Shown: positions 1-8,738, numbered from the stretch's first letter. The stretch is DNA of 43,709 nucleotides from Thermoplasmatota archaeon (GCA_025457885.1 JALOTN010000012.1:1-43709); one strand, 5' to 3'. The notes: generated by a model not told the origin, from the letters alone. Program-made: numbers and translations.

Positions 1-228
1 AGATATTGGAGTGTCTGTTCATCGATTGTGAAATATAAGATTAAGAGAATAATGGAGAGACTAAGTGCGATACTAACGAAAATTGAGATTTTTGTTTTAT
101 TGAGTTTCTTTTTTTCGGCTGTCACTATAAGACGGTTATTTGATGACGCTATAAGTCTCTTGTGGTTTCAAGATTCAAATGCTATTGTAACTGGTATTTA
201 TCTCCTGTCAAAAACCTTATTAATATGA
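1..228 (+). CDS. Hypothetical protein fragment, C-terminal part
   Basis: The reading frame is open from the first base of the window to a stop at 226-228, so this may be the C-terminal end of a gene that starts to the left. A GTG at 28 is the first possible internal start. The translation has a basic stretch followed by a hydrophobic segment (around LSFFFSAVTI), which could be one membrane span. I recognise no family. It is short and AT-rich, so it could also be a chance open frame. Confidence 0.3.
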   Translation, partial: RYWSVCSSIVKYKIKRIMERLSAILTKIEIFVLLSFFFSAVTIRRLFDDAISLLWFQDSNAIVTGIYLLSKTLLI

Positions 229-252
229 TGATGTATATAATTTTCCATAGTC

Positions 253-284
253 CCTGGTGATTTCTCTTCGGGGAAATCTCCAGG
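253..284. other. Perfect-arm hairpin with UUCG tetraloop
   Basis: The arms CCTGG (253-257) and CCAGG (280-284) pair. Inside them GATTTCTC (259-266) pairs with GGGAAATC (271-278) with one G-T wobble. A single T sits opposite a T between the two blocks, and TTCG (267-270) closes the loop. It ends 10 bases before the NYN-domain start codon at 295. It could be the end structure of the upstream transcript or a leader hairpin of the NYN gene. No long T-run follows, so a plain terminator is less likely. Confidence 0.6.
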
Positions 285-294
285 TAATTTATCC

Positions 295-877
295 ATGTCT
301 GGGGGGTTATTTATAGAAAAAGCAGCGGTTCTCATTGATGGTGGATATTTAGAAAAGATACGTTTGTCTTTTAACAAACCAATAATAAATATCGTGAAAT
401 TCTCTGATATCGTATGCGAGAACTGCAGTCGGTTTAGGACATATTACTATGATGCGTTACCTTGGATAGGTGATCCTCCAAATCAACCGGATATAAAGGC
501 GTCAGACGAAACAACGTTTTTTTGATGGACTTCGAATGTTACATCGAGTGGAAGTTAGACTTGGAGAATTACAACGAATCGAAATGAAATGCGAGGGTGG
601 TAAACACCATGTCTCATTTAATCAAAAATTAGTTGATGTATTACTTTCAGTAGACATTGTTCGCCTCGCATGGGGTGGTTTTGTTGATAAAATCATCCTT
701 GTATCAGGTGATAGAGATTTTCTTCCAGCGGTTAACACTGCAAAAGAAGCAGGTGTCATCGTAAAATTAATCTACGCGAATCCTCCGTATGCATATGTTC
801 ATACAAATCTTTTGTTAGCTTGTGATGAGAGACAAATATTAGATGAGGATTTAATAAAAAAATCAAGTATCTCATAA
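295..877 (+). pseudogene. NYN-domain (LabA/DUF88) ribonuclease-like gene with a frameshift
   Basis: The first part (295-525) carries the NYN opening, AAVLIDGGYL, with the first acidic residue. It stops at TGA 523-525. The same domain continues in the next frame as QRFFDGLRMLHRV, then VDVLLSVDIVRLA and VSGDRDFLPAVNTAKEAG, which hold the other conserved aspartates, and ends at 877. Removing one A from the AAA at 509-511 restores a continuous protein (SDE-QRFFDGL) of about 193 residues. NYN proteins are PIN-like metal-dependent RNases, often linked to RNA turnover. The break is either a real inactivating insertion or a sequencing or assembly error; both halves are otherwise well kept, which suggests a recent event or an error. 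Confidence 0.75.
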
Positions 878-925
878 AAAACCTTATTTCCCCTCAATGA
901 TTACGCCTGGTAGGAAAGGTATGGT

Positions 926-1876
926 ATGAAAAAACTCCCCGCAAGAAAATATCTTTCTACCTTGCAGTACGCAGCCATGAACTATCTAGCAAAGGAGTGT
1001 ATTTATCCGTTTTACGCCTCTTTTAAGGTCACTCATATCTGTAGTCTGAAATGTAGTTTCTGCAATGTCTGGCGGGAGAAGACCCCTGATCTCTCTAAAG
1101 AGGATGTCTTTAAGGTGATTGATAACATCGCGAACTCCAGTATTGTGGTCCTGAGTCTGGAAGGTGGGGATCCTCTGGTGCGTAAGGACCTTGGTGAGAT
1201 TTTGCAGTATGCTCATCAGAAACCGTTTTATTTGTTCTTTACCACGAATGGGCATCTTCTGGACAAGCGGCCGATGACTGAATATGGGAAGCATATTGAT
1301 TATCTGCATATCAGTATCGATGAGGGTCATGGGAACCTTGAGTTTTTTGATCGGTTGGAGGAGTTTCAAAGCTATGGACCGGAGATATGCATCCAGATCG
1401 TGGTGACGAAGGAAACTTTGCCTGCTCTTGAGGGGAAAGTCAAACGGGTTTTTGATGTGAACGCTCGTACGGTGGTGATGCCCGCGTGTCATCTGGATGG
1501 GACCGATGATTTTTATCCTGATCCGATGCAGTTCCAGGCGGAGATTCTGCGTTTGAAGCAGAAATATCCAAATACGATTACGACGCCGAAAGGGTTTTTG
1601 GATAATATCAATAAACCGCATGGGTGTTCGACGTCCTCGGTGATCATTGACTCTGATGGTGGTCTGTTTTATCCTTGTCGTACGGTTGGGAAACATTTGT
1701 TTAATTTCACGGAGGGTTCTTTTATGGAGTTCCTTCGTTCAGATGAGGCGAAACAAGCACGGGTTGCAATGGATCAATGTAATCGTAGTTGTGGGTGGTA
1801 TCAGTATTTTGCCACGGATGTGTTTGCGTCACCTCGCTCGCTGTATTCCTCACTCAGTCCGTATCTCCTGAAATGA
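926..1876 (+). CDS. Radical SAM enzyme with SPASM-like C-terminal cluster site
   Basis: The 316-residue protein has the radical SAM iron-sulphur motif CxxxCxxC at C39, C43 and C46, followed by the GGDP motif at 80-83 that helps bind S-adenosylmethionine. Four later cysteines (C234, C251, C285, C289) suggest an auxiliary cluster of SPASM/twitch type. Such enzymes modify peptides, sugars or lipids by radical chemistry; the substrate cannot be read here. The ATG at 926 follows a purine-rich AGGAAAGG site. It lies just before a GT4 glycosyltransferase and a set of surface-glycan genes, so a role in modifying a glycan or lipid carrier is possible but not shown. Confidence 0.8.
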   Translation: MKKLPARKYLSTLQYAAMNYLAKECIYPFYASFKVTHICSLKCSFCNVWREKTPDLSKEDVFKVIDNIANSSIVVLSLEGGDPLVRKDLGEILQYAHQKPFYLFFTTNGHLLDKRPMTEYGKHIDYLHISIDEGHGNLEFFDRLEEFQSYGPEICIQIVVTKETLPALEGKVKRVFDVNARTVVMPACHLDGTDDFYPDPMQFQAEILRLKQKYPNTITTPKGFLDNINKPHGCSTSSVIIDSDGGLFYPCRTVGKHLFNFTEGSFMEFLRSDEAKQARVAMDQCNRSCGWYQYFATDVFASPRSLYSSLSPYLLK

Positions 1877-1879
1877 GGG

Positions 1880-1887
1880 TATAAAAT
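1880..1887 (+). promoter_or_regulatory. TATA box for the GT4 gene
   Basis: TATAAAAT lies between the radical SAM stop and the GT4 gene. Transcription would begin near 1909, giving a leader of about 37 bases before the ATG at 1946. A T-run (1887-1895) directly after it may also end transcription from the radical SAM gene. Confidence 0.5.
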
Positions 1888-1945
1888 TTTTTTTTGGTAA
1901 CTCTTATGTAGGTCTCGTTTGTTAACAACGCAAGGACTGGCCTTT

Positions 1946-3115
1946 ATGAAAATCTTGTTTACGACAGAATCATATTATCCGATTATTGATGGTGGTGCGA
2001 TCGCGCAGCATCGGATCGTCCATGAGTTGATCAAGAAAGGTCATGATGTCCGGGTGATTGCCCCAGCGTTCTCCTTTAAGAATACGGTCGAGGAGGAGAA
2101 TGGTTCGATGATTTATCGTCCCCGTGCTTTTGTCCTTCCCTTTTATATGAACAATAAGTATCATTTCACCTTGTTTCCCTTGTTTTATGTGAAGAAAGTC
2201 ATTGAGGAGTTCGCACCAGATGTCATCAATGTGTGTTCACCGTATCCGAACAGTATCTGTGCGATGATAATGGCTAAGAAGAAGCATATTCCCCTGGTGG
2301 GCTCTATTCATATTTTGCCGGAGAACATCCTTGCTCCGTTCTTTTCGTCTTCCTTGTATCCGACGCTGGTGAAATACACCTGGTCGTATCTTATTTATTT
2401 TTATAATCGGGTGGACTGGGCGACAGTGCCAACGCAGACCGGGGCAGCGATGTATCAGGAGAAAGGGTTGAAGACACCGTTTACTTCGATTTCCAATGGT
2501 GTGAATACCGAGATGTTCAAACCAACGAACAAGGGTGATTATCTGCGAGAGCGTCTCCATCTCCCCAAGAAACCGTTGGTTCTGTATACGGGTCGGATGA
2601 ACCAAGAGAAGAATGTGGATGTGCTGGTGAAAGCAATCCCTTCGGTCCTTAAGGATGTTGATGCGCATTTTCTGTTCTGCGGGTCTGGTGGATTAAAAAC
2701 GGATTTGATGAAGTTGACTGAGACGCTTGGTGTGCAGGAGCATACGACGTTTATTGAGTTCTTGGACTGGGCGGATTACCCGAATATTTTTACCCTGGCT
2801 GATGTGTTTGTCATGCCAGCAGAATCAGAGCTGCAAAGCATTGTGACATTAGAAGCGATCGCCACCGGGGTTCCCCCTGTCGTGGTCAATAAAGGAGCAG
2901 TGCCGGAGCTGGCCAGTGCGCAGAACGGGTTGGTCTTCGAACCGCAGGATAGTATGCAGCTGGCTAAGAACATCGTAACAATCCTGTCCAACGAGGAACT
3001 GAAAACTACGATGGGGAAGAACAGTTTGAAGCTCAGTGAACAGCATTCTATGGAGGCCGTGGGGACACTGTATGAAAAAGTCTATGAAAAAGTCCTGCAT
3101 CTTCGGAAGGGCTAA
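1946..3115 (+). CDS. GT4-family glycosyltransferase
   Basis: The 389-residue protein starts MKILFTTESYYP and has the glycine-rich IIDGGAIAQH segment of GT-B fold retaining glycosyltransferases. SNGVN marks the linker between the two Rossmann domains. The C-terminal ESELQSIVTLEAIATG is the E-x-E-like nucleotide-sugar site of family GT4. The ATG at 1946 is preferred over the TTG at 1919 because homologous GT4 proteins begin at this point and a TATA box at 1880 would serve it. Its stop codon interlocks with the stop of the convergent GT-C gene. It probably adds a sugar to a lipid or glycan at the cytoplasmic face of the membrane. Confidence 0.85.
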   Translation: MKILFTTESYYPIIDGGAIAQHRIVHELIKKGHDVRVIAPAFSFKNTVEEENGSMIYRPRAFVLPFYMNNKYHFTLFPLFYVKKVIEEFAPDVINVCSPYPNSICAMIMAKKKHIPLVGSIHILPENILAPFFSSSLYPTLVKYTWSYLIYFYNRVDWATVPTQTGAAMYQEKGLKTPFTSISNGVNTEMFKPTNKGDYLRERLHLPKKPLVLYTGRMNQEKNVDVLVKAIPSVLKDVDAHFLFCGSGGLKTDLMKLTETLGVQEHTTFIEFLDWADYPNIFTLADVFVMPAESELQSIVTLEAIATGVPPVVVNKGAVPELASAQNGLVFEPQDSMQLAKNIVTILSNEELKTTMGKNSLKLSEQHSMEAVGTLYEKVYEKVLHLRKG

Positions 3116-4923
3116 TTAGTCTTTTTTTTCACCATCAGATGCTGGTCGATGAATGTCCAGTTCACGCTGTAAACCTCTGCCCAATGGGTCTCCTCATTGT
3201 CTTGGTTGACGGTAGCGTTGCGGTAGACCATGGTGAAAGGTTCCTGTGAGAACTTCAGGTATGATTCGTTGGTCATATAGACGCTTTCTAGGACACGGAT
3301 GTTGACTGAGACATCGCGCATCACATCATCGATGAGGACAAAGGTCACCCGGCAGTCACCTGATTTCTCTTGGAAATCTGTGATACAATCGACCCAGGTG
3401 TCACAGGTCCAGGTGTGATTGGTTTTTTCAAAGGTCGCGTTGATGCCTTCCGCCCAGATCATCTTCGATAAACGAAGGTCGGTAGCGACCAGGGTAGTGT
3501 TCGTATCAATATGAGTATTGATCCATTCGATCGCGTTTGCTGTTTCATTGGGGATGCTTTCATCCATCCATTCTAAGGAGGTGTACACTGGGTAGACCGC
3601 GACTGCGTTAGAGAACACCATGATACAGACAACCAGGACGAACACCGCTTGAATGCGAGGGTATGAAAACTGTTTTTTTAGGGAGACGGAGACCGGACGT
3701 TCTCTGGATTTGAAGAAGTACAGGACACCGACTGCGGTAAACAGACAGGCAGGTACGGTGAGATACTCGACATGGCGGTCTGGGAACAAGGTCGTATTGA
3801 CCGTCACCAGTGAATACAGGAAAGATGCAAGGATAGCCAGGAGCCAGGCTTGAAAGAACCAGCGGTTTTGAACTTGTTTGAGGTATTCAACGCCGAGACA
3901 TCCGAACCCGATGAACAACAGCATCGGGATGGAATACACAATGGAAAGGGGTTTTAATCGGATGCCGCTGACAGGGAAATTTACGAATAAGAACATGACC
4001 TCAGCGCAGAGGATGAAGACGAATCCTGCCATAAAATACAATGCTGCCCGTTTGCGGGAATAGATTGGGTCGTACAGAGCGGTGTTTTTTCTTCTTAAGA
4101 CAAAACCTGATGTGCGTTTTTTCAGTGCAGCGATTCCAAAAAGACATACAAAGAGGCTGAGGTAGAACAGTGCGATGACGACATAGGAGGAAACCGAGAG
4201 ACCCTTGCTCATGAAGGTGCTGAACACCGGTGTGGCGATGAAGACCCAATAACCAAACGTCATCGCTGATGCAACAATAACGTACACCACATCCTGGTAC
4301 ATGTCTCGGAGGTTGACTCGCATGCTTTTGATGACGACGATGAAGAAGATGGTGATAAGGAAGAAATAGGTGGTGAGATGATGCGACATGATGAGGAACA
4401 CGGTAGAGATCATCAGGGGGATCAGATATTTCTTCTGATTCATGGTTCTTATGAAGAGATAACAGGAGAGCATCATGAAGAAATGTCCTATGGTGAGTGG
4501 TGCTGCATGGCTGGTCTGATACACATGGAAGGGGATGACGGCGAGGAACAAGGAGGAAAGCAAGGCAAGGTCACGTCGTTTGGTCAGATCATAGACGATG
4601 AAGTAGAAGATAAAAATGGTGAGTCCTCCGAAGATCGGGGCGATTTTCGGCATCACCCAGAGAAGGTCGACCCCGGTGATCCAATGACCCAGGGCTGAGA
4701 AGATATACAGGATTGGGAAATAATTGTACATCCCTCCCCAGCCATCGTATTCGTTGAAGATCTGTTGGTTTTCAACAAATCGGGAGGTCAGGCCGTAGTA
4801 AATCCCAAAATCCCCTCCCCAGGCAGCGTTCATCCAGGCGGGTAACGACCGTACAATAATCGCGATCCCGGTAATCAGGAATAACCAGAAGTACCATGAT
4901 TTGAGAAAACCCCCGGATTTCAT
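3112..4923 (-). CDS. Membrane GT-C glycosyltransferase (GT39/ArnT-like)
   Basis: About 603 residues, with roughly ten or more hydrophobic spans in the first 450 residues and a hydrophilic C-terminal part of about 150 residues carrying several NxT/NxS sites, which suggests it faces outside. The first outer loop holds an acidic GGDFGIYYG motif, as expected for lipid-phosphate-sugar dependent GT-C enzymes of the protein mannosyltransferase/ArnT/AglB group. The ATG at 4923 is preferred over a longer frame to 5025, because GAGGAAGG lies just upstream and the first span starts soon after. It lies downstream of the MJ1255-type glycosyltransferase in the same direction. Acceptor and sugar are unknown. 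Confidence 0.7.
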   Translation of the reverse strand: MKSGGFLKSWYFWLFLITGIAIIVRSLPAWMNAAWGGDFGIYYGLTSRFVENQQIFNEYDGWGGMYNYFPILYIFSALGHWITGVDLLWVMPKIAPIFGGLTIFIFYFIVYDLTKRRDLALLSSLFLAVIPFHVYQTSHAAPLTIGHFFMMLSCYLFIRTMNQKKYLIPLMISTVFLIMSHHLTTYFFLITIFFIVVIKSMRVNLRDMYQDVVYVIVASAMTFGYWVFIATPVFSTFMSKGLSVSSYVVIALFYLSLFVCLFGIAALKKRTSGFVLRRKNTALYDPIYSRKRAALYFMAGFVFILCAEVMFLFVNFPVSGIRLKPLSIVYSIPMLLFIGFGCLGVEYLKQVQNRWFFQAWLLAILASFLYSLVTVNTTLFPDRHVEYLTVPACLFTAVGVLYFFKSRERPVSVSLKKQFSYPRIQAVFVLVVCIMVFSNAVAVYPVYTSLEWMDESIPNETANAIEWINTHIDTNTTLVATDLRLSKMIWAEGINATFEKTNHTWTCDTWVDCITDFQEKSGDCRVTFVLIDDVMRDVSVNIRVLESVYMTNESYLKFSQEPFTMVYRNATVNQDNEETHWAEVYSVNWTFIDQHLMVKKKTN

Positions 4924-4987
4924 AACGAAAAGTTCCTTCCTCAAGGGGTAATACTCATCTGATTTAAAGCTGTTATGGTAGAGCGTC

Positions 4988-6061
4988 TCAGGTTTTTTCC
5001 TTGATGATTCCAAGGATGTTCTCAACGGTTTTTTTCACATCACAATCCCTGGTGATGCCGGTTCTCTCCGCTGCTTTCTTGACATCTGTCTTTAGGTGGA
5101 TTGCATCCTGTGAGACAGAATAAAACGTTCCTAGGCTGTTATGATACTGTGAGAGGTACTCTTGCTCGATCTGACCGGGGGTGGGGATGAACAATGCTTT
5201 TGTTCCGACCACAGCGACATCCATAATCGTGGAGTACCCCGAGCGAGACACCACGAGTTTCGCTCTGTTTAATAACTCCTCACGGAGTTCCTTAGTCACA
5301 AACGAGTACGTCGTGAGATGTTTCTTTTTTATTATCGAGTAGTTTTCTGCTTTGCCAAGGGTCATCACGACGTTCCCCTCCAGCTCATGGGCTTGGGAGG
5401 CGAGTTTTTCCTCTAGCATGCTTCGTTGAGGCTCTGGGCCGGAGATAGAGATGAGATAATCGATGTCTTTTTTCAATGGTCGTTTCGAAAAATCTGATAA
5501 TACGCCGACATAATGAATCGAGTCTTCATCGATTCTTCTCAGATGATGAGACAGATCTCCTGAGAGATTGTCTTCTTTGTAGTCTGGGACTATGACGTCG
5601 ATAAATCGTTTGAAGAAGAATTGGTTGAATCGTTCCATCGCCCGTTCAAACATCTGGATCTGCAGCGGGTTCATGATGCGCATCTGATGGGAAATGAAAA
5701 ACGATGGGATTTTCTTGCTGTACATGTCGTACCGGGCATCGGAGATGATGCAGTCATAGTGTTTTTTCTGAAGGATTTTCTGAAGCTGAGCAAGACCGTC
5801 CTCAATGCGTTTGATGAACACCGGCCAGTACACCATGCTTTTCGCAAGAAACTGCCTGGTGTTCTCAGAAAGCAGCATTGGATAATCCGGGATGTCTACA
5901 TACTGCAGGTCTGATCCAAGTTCTTTTTTAAGCACCTCAAGGCTACGGCCATTGGAAATCACGGTCACATGATAATCTTCGCTGATGAGTTTCCGGATGA
6001 CCGGCAGGGATCGTGTCGCATGACCCAACCCCCATGAGCAGACACCGTAGATGATTTCCAT
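4988..6061 (-). CDS. MJ1255/VC2487-type glycosyltransferase
   Basis: The 357-residue protein opens MEIIYGVCSWGLGHATRS, the nucleotide-sugar glycosyltransferase signature with GLGHATR of the MJ1255/VC2487 family (Glyco_trans_1_3, GT28-like GT-B fold). A C-terminal segment with VVSRSGYSTIMD and a PTPGQIEQEYLS stretch matches the UDP-sugar binding half of MurG-like enzymes. It heads a leftward pair with the membrane GT-C gene and likely transfers a sugar to a lipid-linked or surface glycan. The exact substrate is not visible. Confidence 0.8.
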   Translation of the reverse strand: MEIIYGVCSWGLGHATRSLPVIRKLISEDYHVTVISNGRSLEVLKKELGSDLQYVDIPDYPMLLSENTRQFLAKSMVYWPVFIKRIEDGLAQLQKILQKKHYDCIISDARYDMYSKKIPSFFISHQMRIMNPLQIQMFERAMERFNQFFFKRFIDVIVPDYKEDNLSGDLSHHLRRIDEDSIHYVGVLSDFSKRPLKKDIDYLISISGPEPQRSMLEEKLASQAHELEGNVVMTLGKAENYSIIKKKHLTTYSFVTKELREELLNRAKLVVSRSGYSTIMDVAVVGTKALFIPTPGQIEQEYLSQYHNSLGTFYSVSQDAIHLKTDVKKAAERTGITRDCDVKKTVENILGIIKEKT

Positions 6062-6085
6062 ATGCTGAGTTGTATTTTCCAGGAC

Positions 6086-6094
6086 GTTAAATAG
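6086..6094 (-). promoter_or_regulatory. TATA-like box for the MJ1255-type glycosyltransferase
   Basis: On the minus strand this reads CTATTTAAC, 25-33 bases before the ATG at 6061, the spacing expected for a leaderless or nearly leaderless archaeal transcript. Confidence 0.4.
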
Positions 6095-6110
6095 CTACCG
6101 AAAACACGAG

Positions 6111-6119
6111 TATTTATAG
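6111..6119 (+). promoter_or_regulatory. TATA box for pyrF
   Basis: TATTTATAG lies about 33 bases before the ATG at 6148 and only 12 bases before the ATG at 6130. A start of transcription near 6139 would exclude the upstream ATG and supports the start at 6148. Confidence 0.45.
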
Positions 6120-6147
6120 AAGAATATCTATGTCACTTGGGGATTGT

Positions 6148-6960
6148 ATGGATTGGAGAGAGAAACTCACAACGGTGGTATCTGAGAATAATAGTTTGTT
6201 GTGTGTCGGTCTTGATTCCGATGCTGACAAAATACCAAAATTCCTTAGGGAGACTAGTAAGAATCCATTGATCGATTTCAACAAAGCCATTATTGATGCG
6301 ACCAAGGACCTGGTGTGTGCGTATAAGCTAAATATGGCGTTCTATGAGGTTGCTGGAAGGAAAGGATTCGAAGCCTTGGAGAAAACCATTGAAATTATTC
6401 CGAAAAACATCCTGGTTATTCTAGATGGGAAACGCAATGACATTGGGAACACTGCGAAAAAATATGCTCAATCGCTCTTTGAAACACTCAAGGCAGATGC
6501 CGTAACCATTAACCCGTATCTGGGGAGAGATGGTGTTGGTCCGTTCTTGGAATATAAAGAGAAATGTAGTTTCATTTTGTGTCGTACCTCAAATCCTTCC
6601 GCGGGGGATTTCCAGGATCTCTCGGTGTCCTCGACTCCTGTGTATCAGATGGTCGCCCGGAAGATTCGTGAATGGAATATCAACCAGAATTGTGGAGCGG
6701 TGGTGGGTGCTACGTACCCTGAGGAACTACAGACCGTCCGATCCATCCTTGGGGAGGACATCCCGATTCTCATCCCAGGGGTGGGAAAGCAGGGTGGGGA
6801 TGTAGAGAAAACCGTCAGAAATGGGACGAATGCCCTGGGGGAGATGGCGGTGATTAATTCCTCACGGGAGATTATTTTTGCGGGGAACCAAGAGGATTTC
6901 GCGCAGGAAGCACGCAAGAAAGCTATGTCGGTTCGCGATGAAATCAACAAATATCGGTAA
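6148..6960 (+). CDS. pyrF: Orotidine 5'-phosphate decarboxylase, subfamily 2
   Basis: This enzyme converts OMP to UMP in the last step of pyrimidine synthesis. The 270-residue protein has LLCVGLDSD at 17-24, the catalytic D-x-K-x-x-D motif in DGKRNDIGNTA (D93, K95, D98), and TINPYLG after it. The length and the NPYLG-DGVGPF region match the longer type-2 enzymes common in bacteria rather than the short archaeal type. The ATG at 6148 is chosen for the TATA spacing and the GGGG stretch just upstream; the ATG at 6130 would add six residues. A single gene between divergent and gene-free regions. Confidence 0.93.
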   Translation: MDWREKLTTVVSENNSLLCVGLDSDADKIPKFLRETSKNPLIDFNKAIIDATKDLVCAYKLNMAFYEVAGRKGFEALEKTIEIIPKNILVILDGKRNDIGNTAKKYAQSLFETLKADAVTINPYLGRDGVGPFLEYKEKCSFILCRTSNPSAGDFQDLSVSSTPVYQMVARKIREWNINQNCGAVVGATYPEELQTVRSILGEDIPILIPGVGKQGGDVEKTVRNGTNALGEMAVINSSREIIFAGNQEDFAQEARKKAMSVRDEINKYR

Positions 6961-7440
6961 AAAGAGTACAGCGAAACTTTAATGAATCCCAGCGGGTATG
7001 GTTCTGATGTCCTTGATACGAAGATCTCCATGACCGCATGATTGGAGAAGCAAGTTCAAGGCTACAGCTGATGTCGATTAGGGTCCCTCTTTGATCTAGC
7101 TGACGAAAGTCCAGAGATGAAATAGAGGATAACCACGATATCATAAAACTGTCGCGAGAAGAGTTGCGGGCTCCTCCCGCTGCTGCTTACTGTGGAGGAA
7201 TCCGTGTCACCACACCCAATGCATCCATGTATGGTTGTGTTGGGTGACAGCGACAACATTCCTTTTAATAAAACCGATGATGTTAGCGATGATGTTTGGA
7301 AAATTAATGGAGAGGACAAGACTCGTTTTTCCATTAATATTTTTAAAATCTACAGATACTATTATATCCTGCTACAGCATATCATTGGCAGGCGAAAATT
7401 ATAAAAGTCGTTTTTGACTTCGGGGGAAGACTCTTCATAG
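6961..7440. other. Gene-free stretch with several hairpins; possible structured RNA
   Basis: I see no credible protein gene here. Visible structures are: TCTCCA 7025-7030 with TGGAGA 7043-7048; a three-part stem CCTCT 7086-7090 with AGAGG 7124-7128, ATCT 7094-7097 with AGAT 7115-7118, capped by GAC-GAAA-GTC (7102-7111, GNRA loop); GCGGG 7166-7170 with CCCGC 7176-7180; and CACCCAA 7213-7219 with TTGGGTG 7240-7246. GACGAAAGTCC at 7102-7112 resembles the P4 strand of RNase P RNA, but I could not find the matching downstream strand. Most likely a structured RNA or a long leader or trailer; the strand is unresolved, though the stems can form on either. Confidence 0.35.
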
Positions 7441-7627
7441 GATGGAAGAAAAAAAAGACGTAGATAAAAACGAAAAGCTTATAACAATGAGGTAGGTTTT
7501 ACGGTTAAAAATCACATAACTCAACACAACAGTTCAATTACCGTAGACGCTCAAGGAGCGGGAGAAGGTATTTGGGAGAAGAAATTAACAGGAACTAGAA
7601 CTAACGCTATTTGGTGAGGACTGAGGA
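7441..7627 (+). promoter_or_regulatory. Promoter and leader of the glycogen operon
   Basis: CTTATAAC at 7478-7485, preceded by the purine-rich CGAAAAG (7471-7477) as a BRE-like element, is the best TATA box. It predicts a start near 7509 and a leader of about 118 bases. A second TATA-like TTATAAAAG lies at 7399-7407, and a 17-codon frame from 7442 is too short to call. GGTGAGG at 7613-7619 is a good ribosome site for the ATG at 7628. Confidence 0.5.
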
Positions 7628-8737
7628 ATGAAAATTGCAATGATCGGCTGGGAATACCCACCATTCAAAGTGGGAGGATTAGGCACCCACTGTTATGGGT
7701 TGACCCATGGTCTTGCCGATAAAAACGTTCACATAGATTTTTATATGCCAAAACTACGGCAAAAAGTAAAGAGTGATAACAAGAACATTCATATTATAGA
7801 GGTCGGCGAATCCGAAGTCTACCCCTATGACCGACCAGATGACAAGGAGATTGGTGGTAAATTTTTTGATGCGGTGTACCGCTATAATGAGCTCCTTGTA
7901 AGCAGGATTAAAGGGAAATATGATGTCATCCACTGTCATGATTGGCTCACCATGAAGGCGGCGATTGCTGTCAAAGAAAAACTTGGGATTCCTCTGGTCT
8001 TAACCGTCCATTCCACGGAATACGACCGCTCTGGATGGATTTATCCGAACCAATGGTTCATCGACATCGAACGAGAAGGGATGCAGAAGGCAGACCGTAT
8101 CATCGCCGTCAGTGAGTTCACCAAACGAGTCGTCGTCGAAAAATACGGGATAAACCCTGATAAAATCACTGTGGTACATAACGCGGTCTACCCGATCGGC
8201 GAAGGAGAGAAACGGAACCTCATTTTGTTCCTTGGGAGACTTACTATCCAGAAAGGACCAGAGTTTTTCCTTAAGACTGCAAAAAAAGTGTTGGATTATG
8301 AGGATGCTCGGTTCGTGATTGCTGGTATTGGGGATATGCTGCCGAAGTTGATTGAACAGGCGGTTCATCTCGGAATTTCTCATAAAGTCATTTTTACAGG
8401 AAAACTCACGGAAGAGGAAGTCAAACACATCTACAAGATTTCCAGCATTTACGTGATGCCCTCCGTGAGTGAACCATTTGGGATCACCGCCCTTGAGGCG
8501 ATCTCCGCAGGCACCCCAACAATCGTGTCAAAAAGCGCAGGTGTCTCAGAGGTACTCAAGAACTGTTTCAAGGTGGATTTCTGGGATACGGATGAGATGG
8601 CAAATAAGATCATCGCATTATTACGGTATGATTCACTCCGTGACACGATGACGCAAAGTTCAAAAAGGGAGATACAATTATTCACCTGGGACCGTGTGGC
8701 AGAACGAACGCTTCAGGTCTACAGGGGTTTAGTCTAA
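7628..8737 (+). CDS. Glycogen-synthase-like glycosyltransferase (GT4/GT5)
   Basis: The 369-residue GT-B protein opens MKIAMIGWEYPPFKVGGLGTH, the WEYPP and GGLG signature of archaeal glycogen synthases and related GT4 enzymes. Further marks are CHDWLT, VHNAV at the domain linker, FLGRLTIQKGPEF, and the C-terminal SVSEPFGITALEAISAGTP, with the E-x7-E nucleotide-sugar site. It would extend alpha-1,4-glucan from ADP- or UDP-glucose. It has a GGTGAGG ribosome site and starts a run of four closely spaced genes (GT, GH57, GT, debranching enzyme), similar in content to the glycogen gene clusters of methanogens. Confidence 0.85.
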   Translation: MKIAMIGWEYPPFKVGGLGTHCYGLTHGLADKNVHIDFYMPKLRQKVKSDNKNIHIIEVGESEVYPYDRPDDKEIGGKFFDAVYRYNELLVSRIKGKYDVIHCHDWLTMKAAIAVKEKLGIPLVLTVHSTEYDRSGWIYPNQWFIDIEREGMQKADRIIAVSEFTKRVVVEKYGINPDKITVVHNAVYPIGEGEKRNLILFLGRLTIQKGPEFFLKTAKKVLDYEDARFVIAGIGDMLPKLIEQAVHLGISHKVIFTGKLTEEEVKHIYKISSIYVMPSVSEPFGITALEAISAGTPTIVSKSAGVSEVLKNCFKVDFWDTDEMANKIIALLRYDSLRDTMTQSSKREIQLFTWDRVAERTLQVYRGLV

Positions 8738-8738
8738 T

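Noticed and set aside
986..1696. Long open frame on the minus strand inside the radical SAM gene
   Set aside because: It runs antisense to a clear radical SAM protein and its translation has no domain or normal composition.
7102..7187. RNase P RNA, from GACGAAAGTCC
   Set aside because: The conserved downstream P4 strand (AGAACCCGGCUUA-like) is absent; CTGCTT at 7182-7187 is a weak match and the spacing is far too short.
7062..7334. Possible 90-codon gene on the minus strand in the gene-free region
   Set aside because: Serine-rich, no ribosome site and no recognisable domain; hairpins explain the region better.
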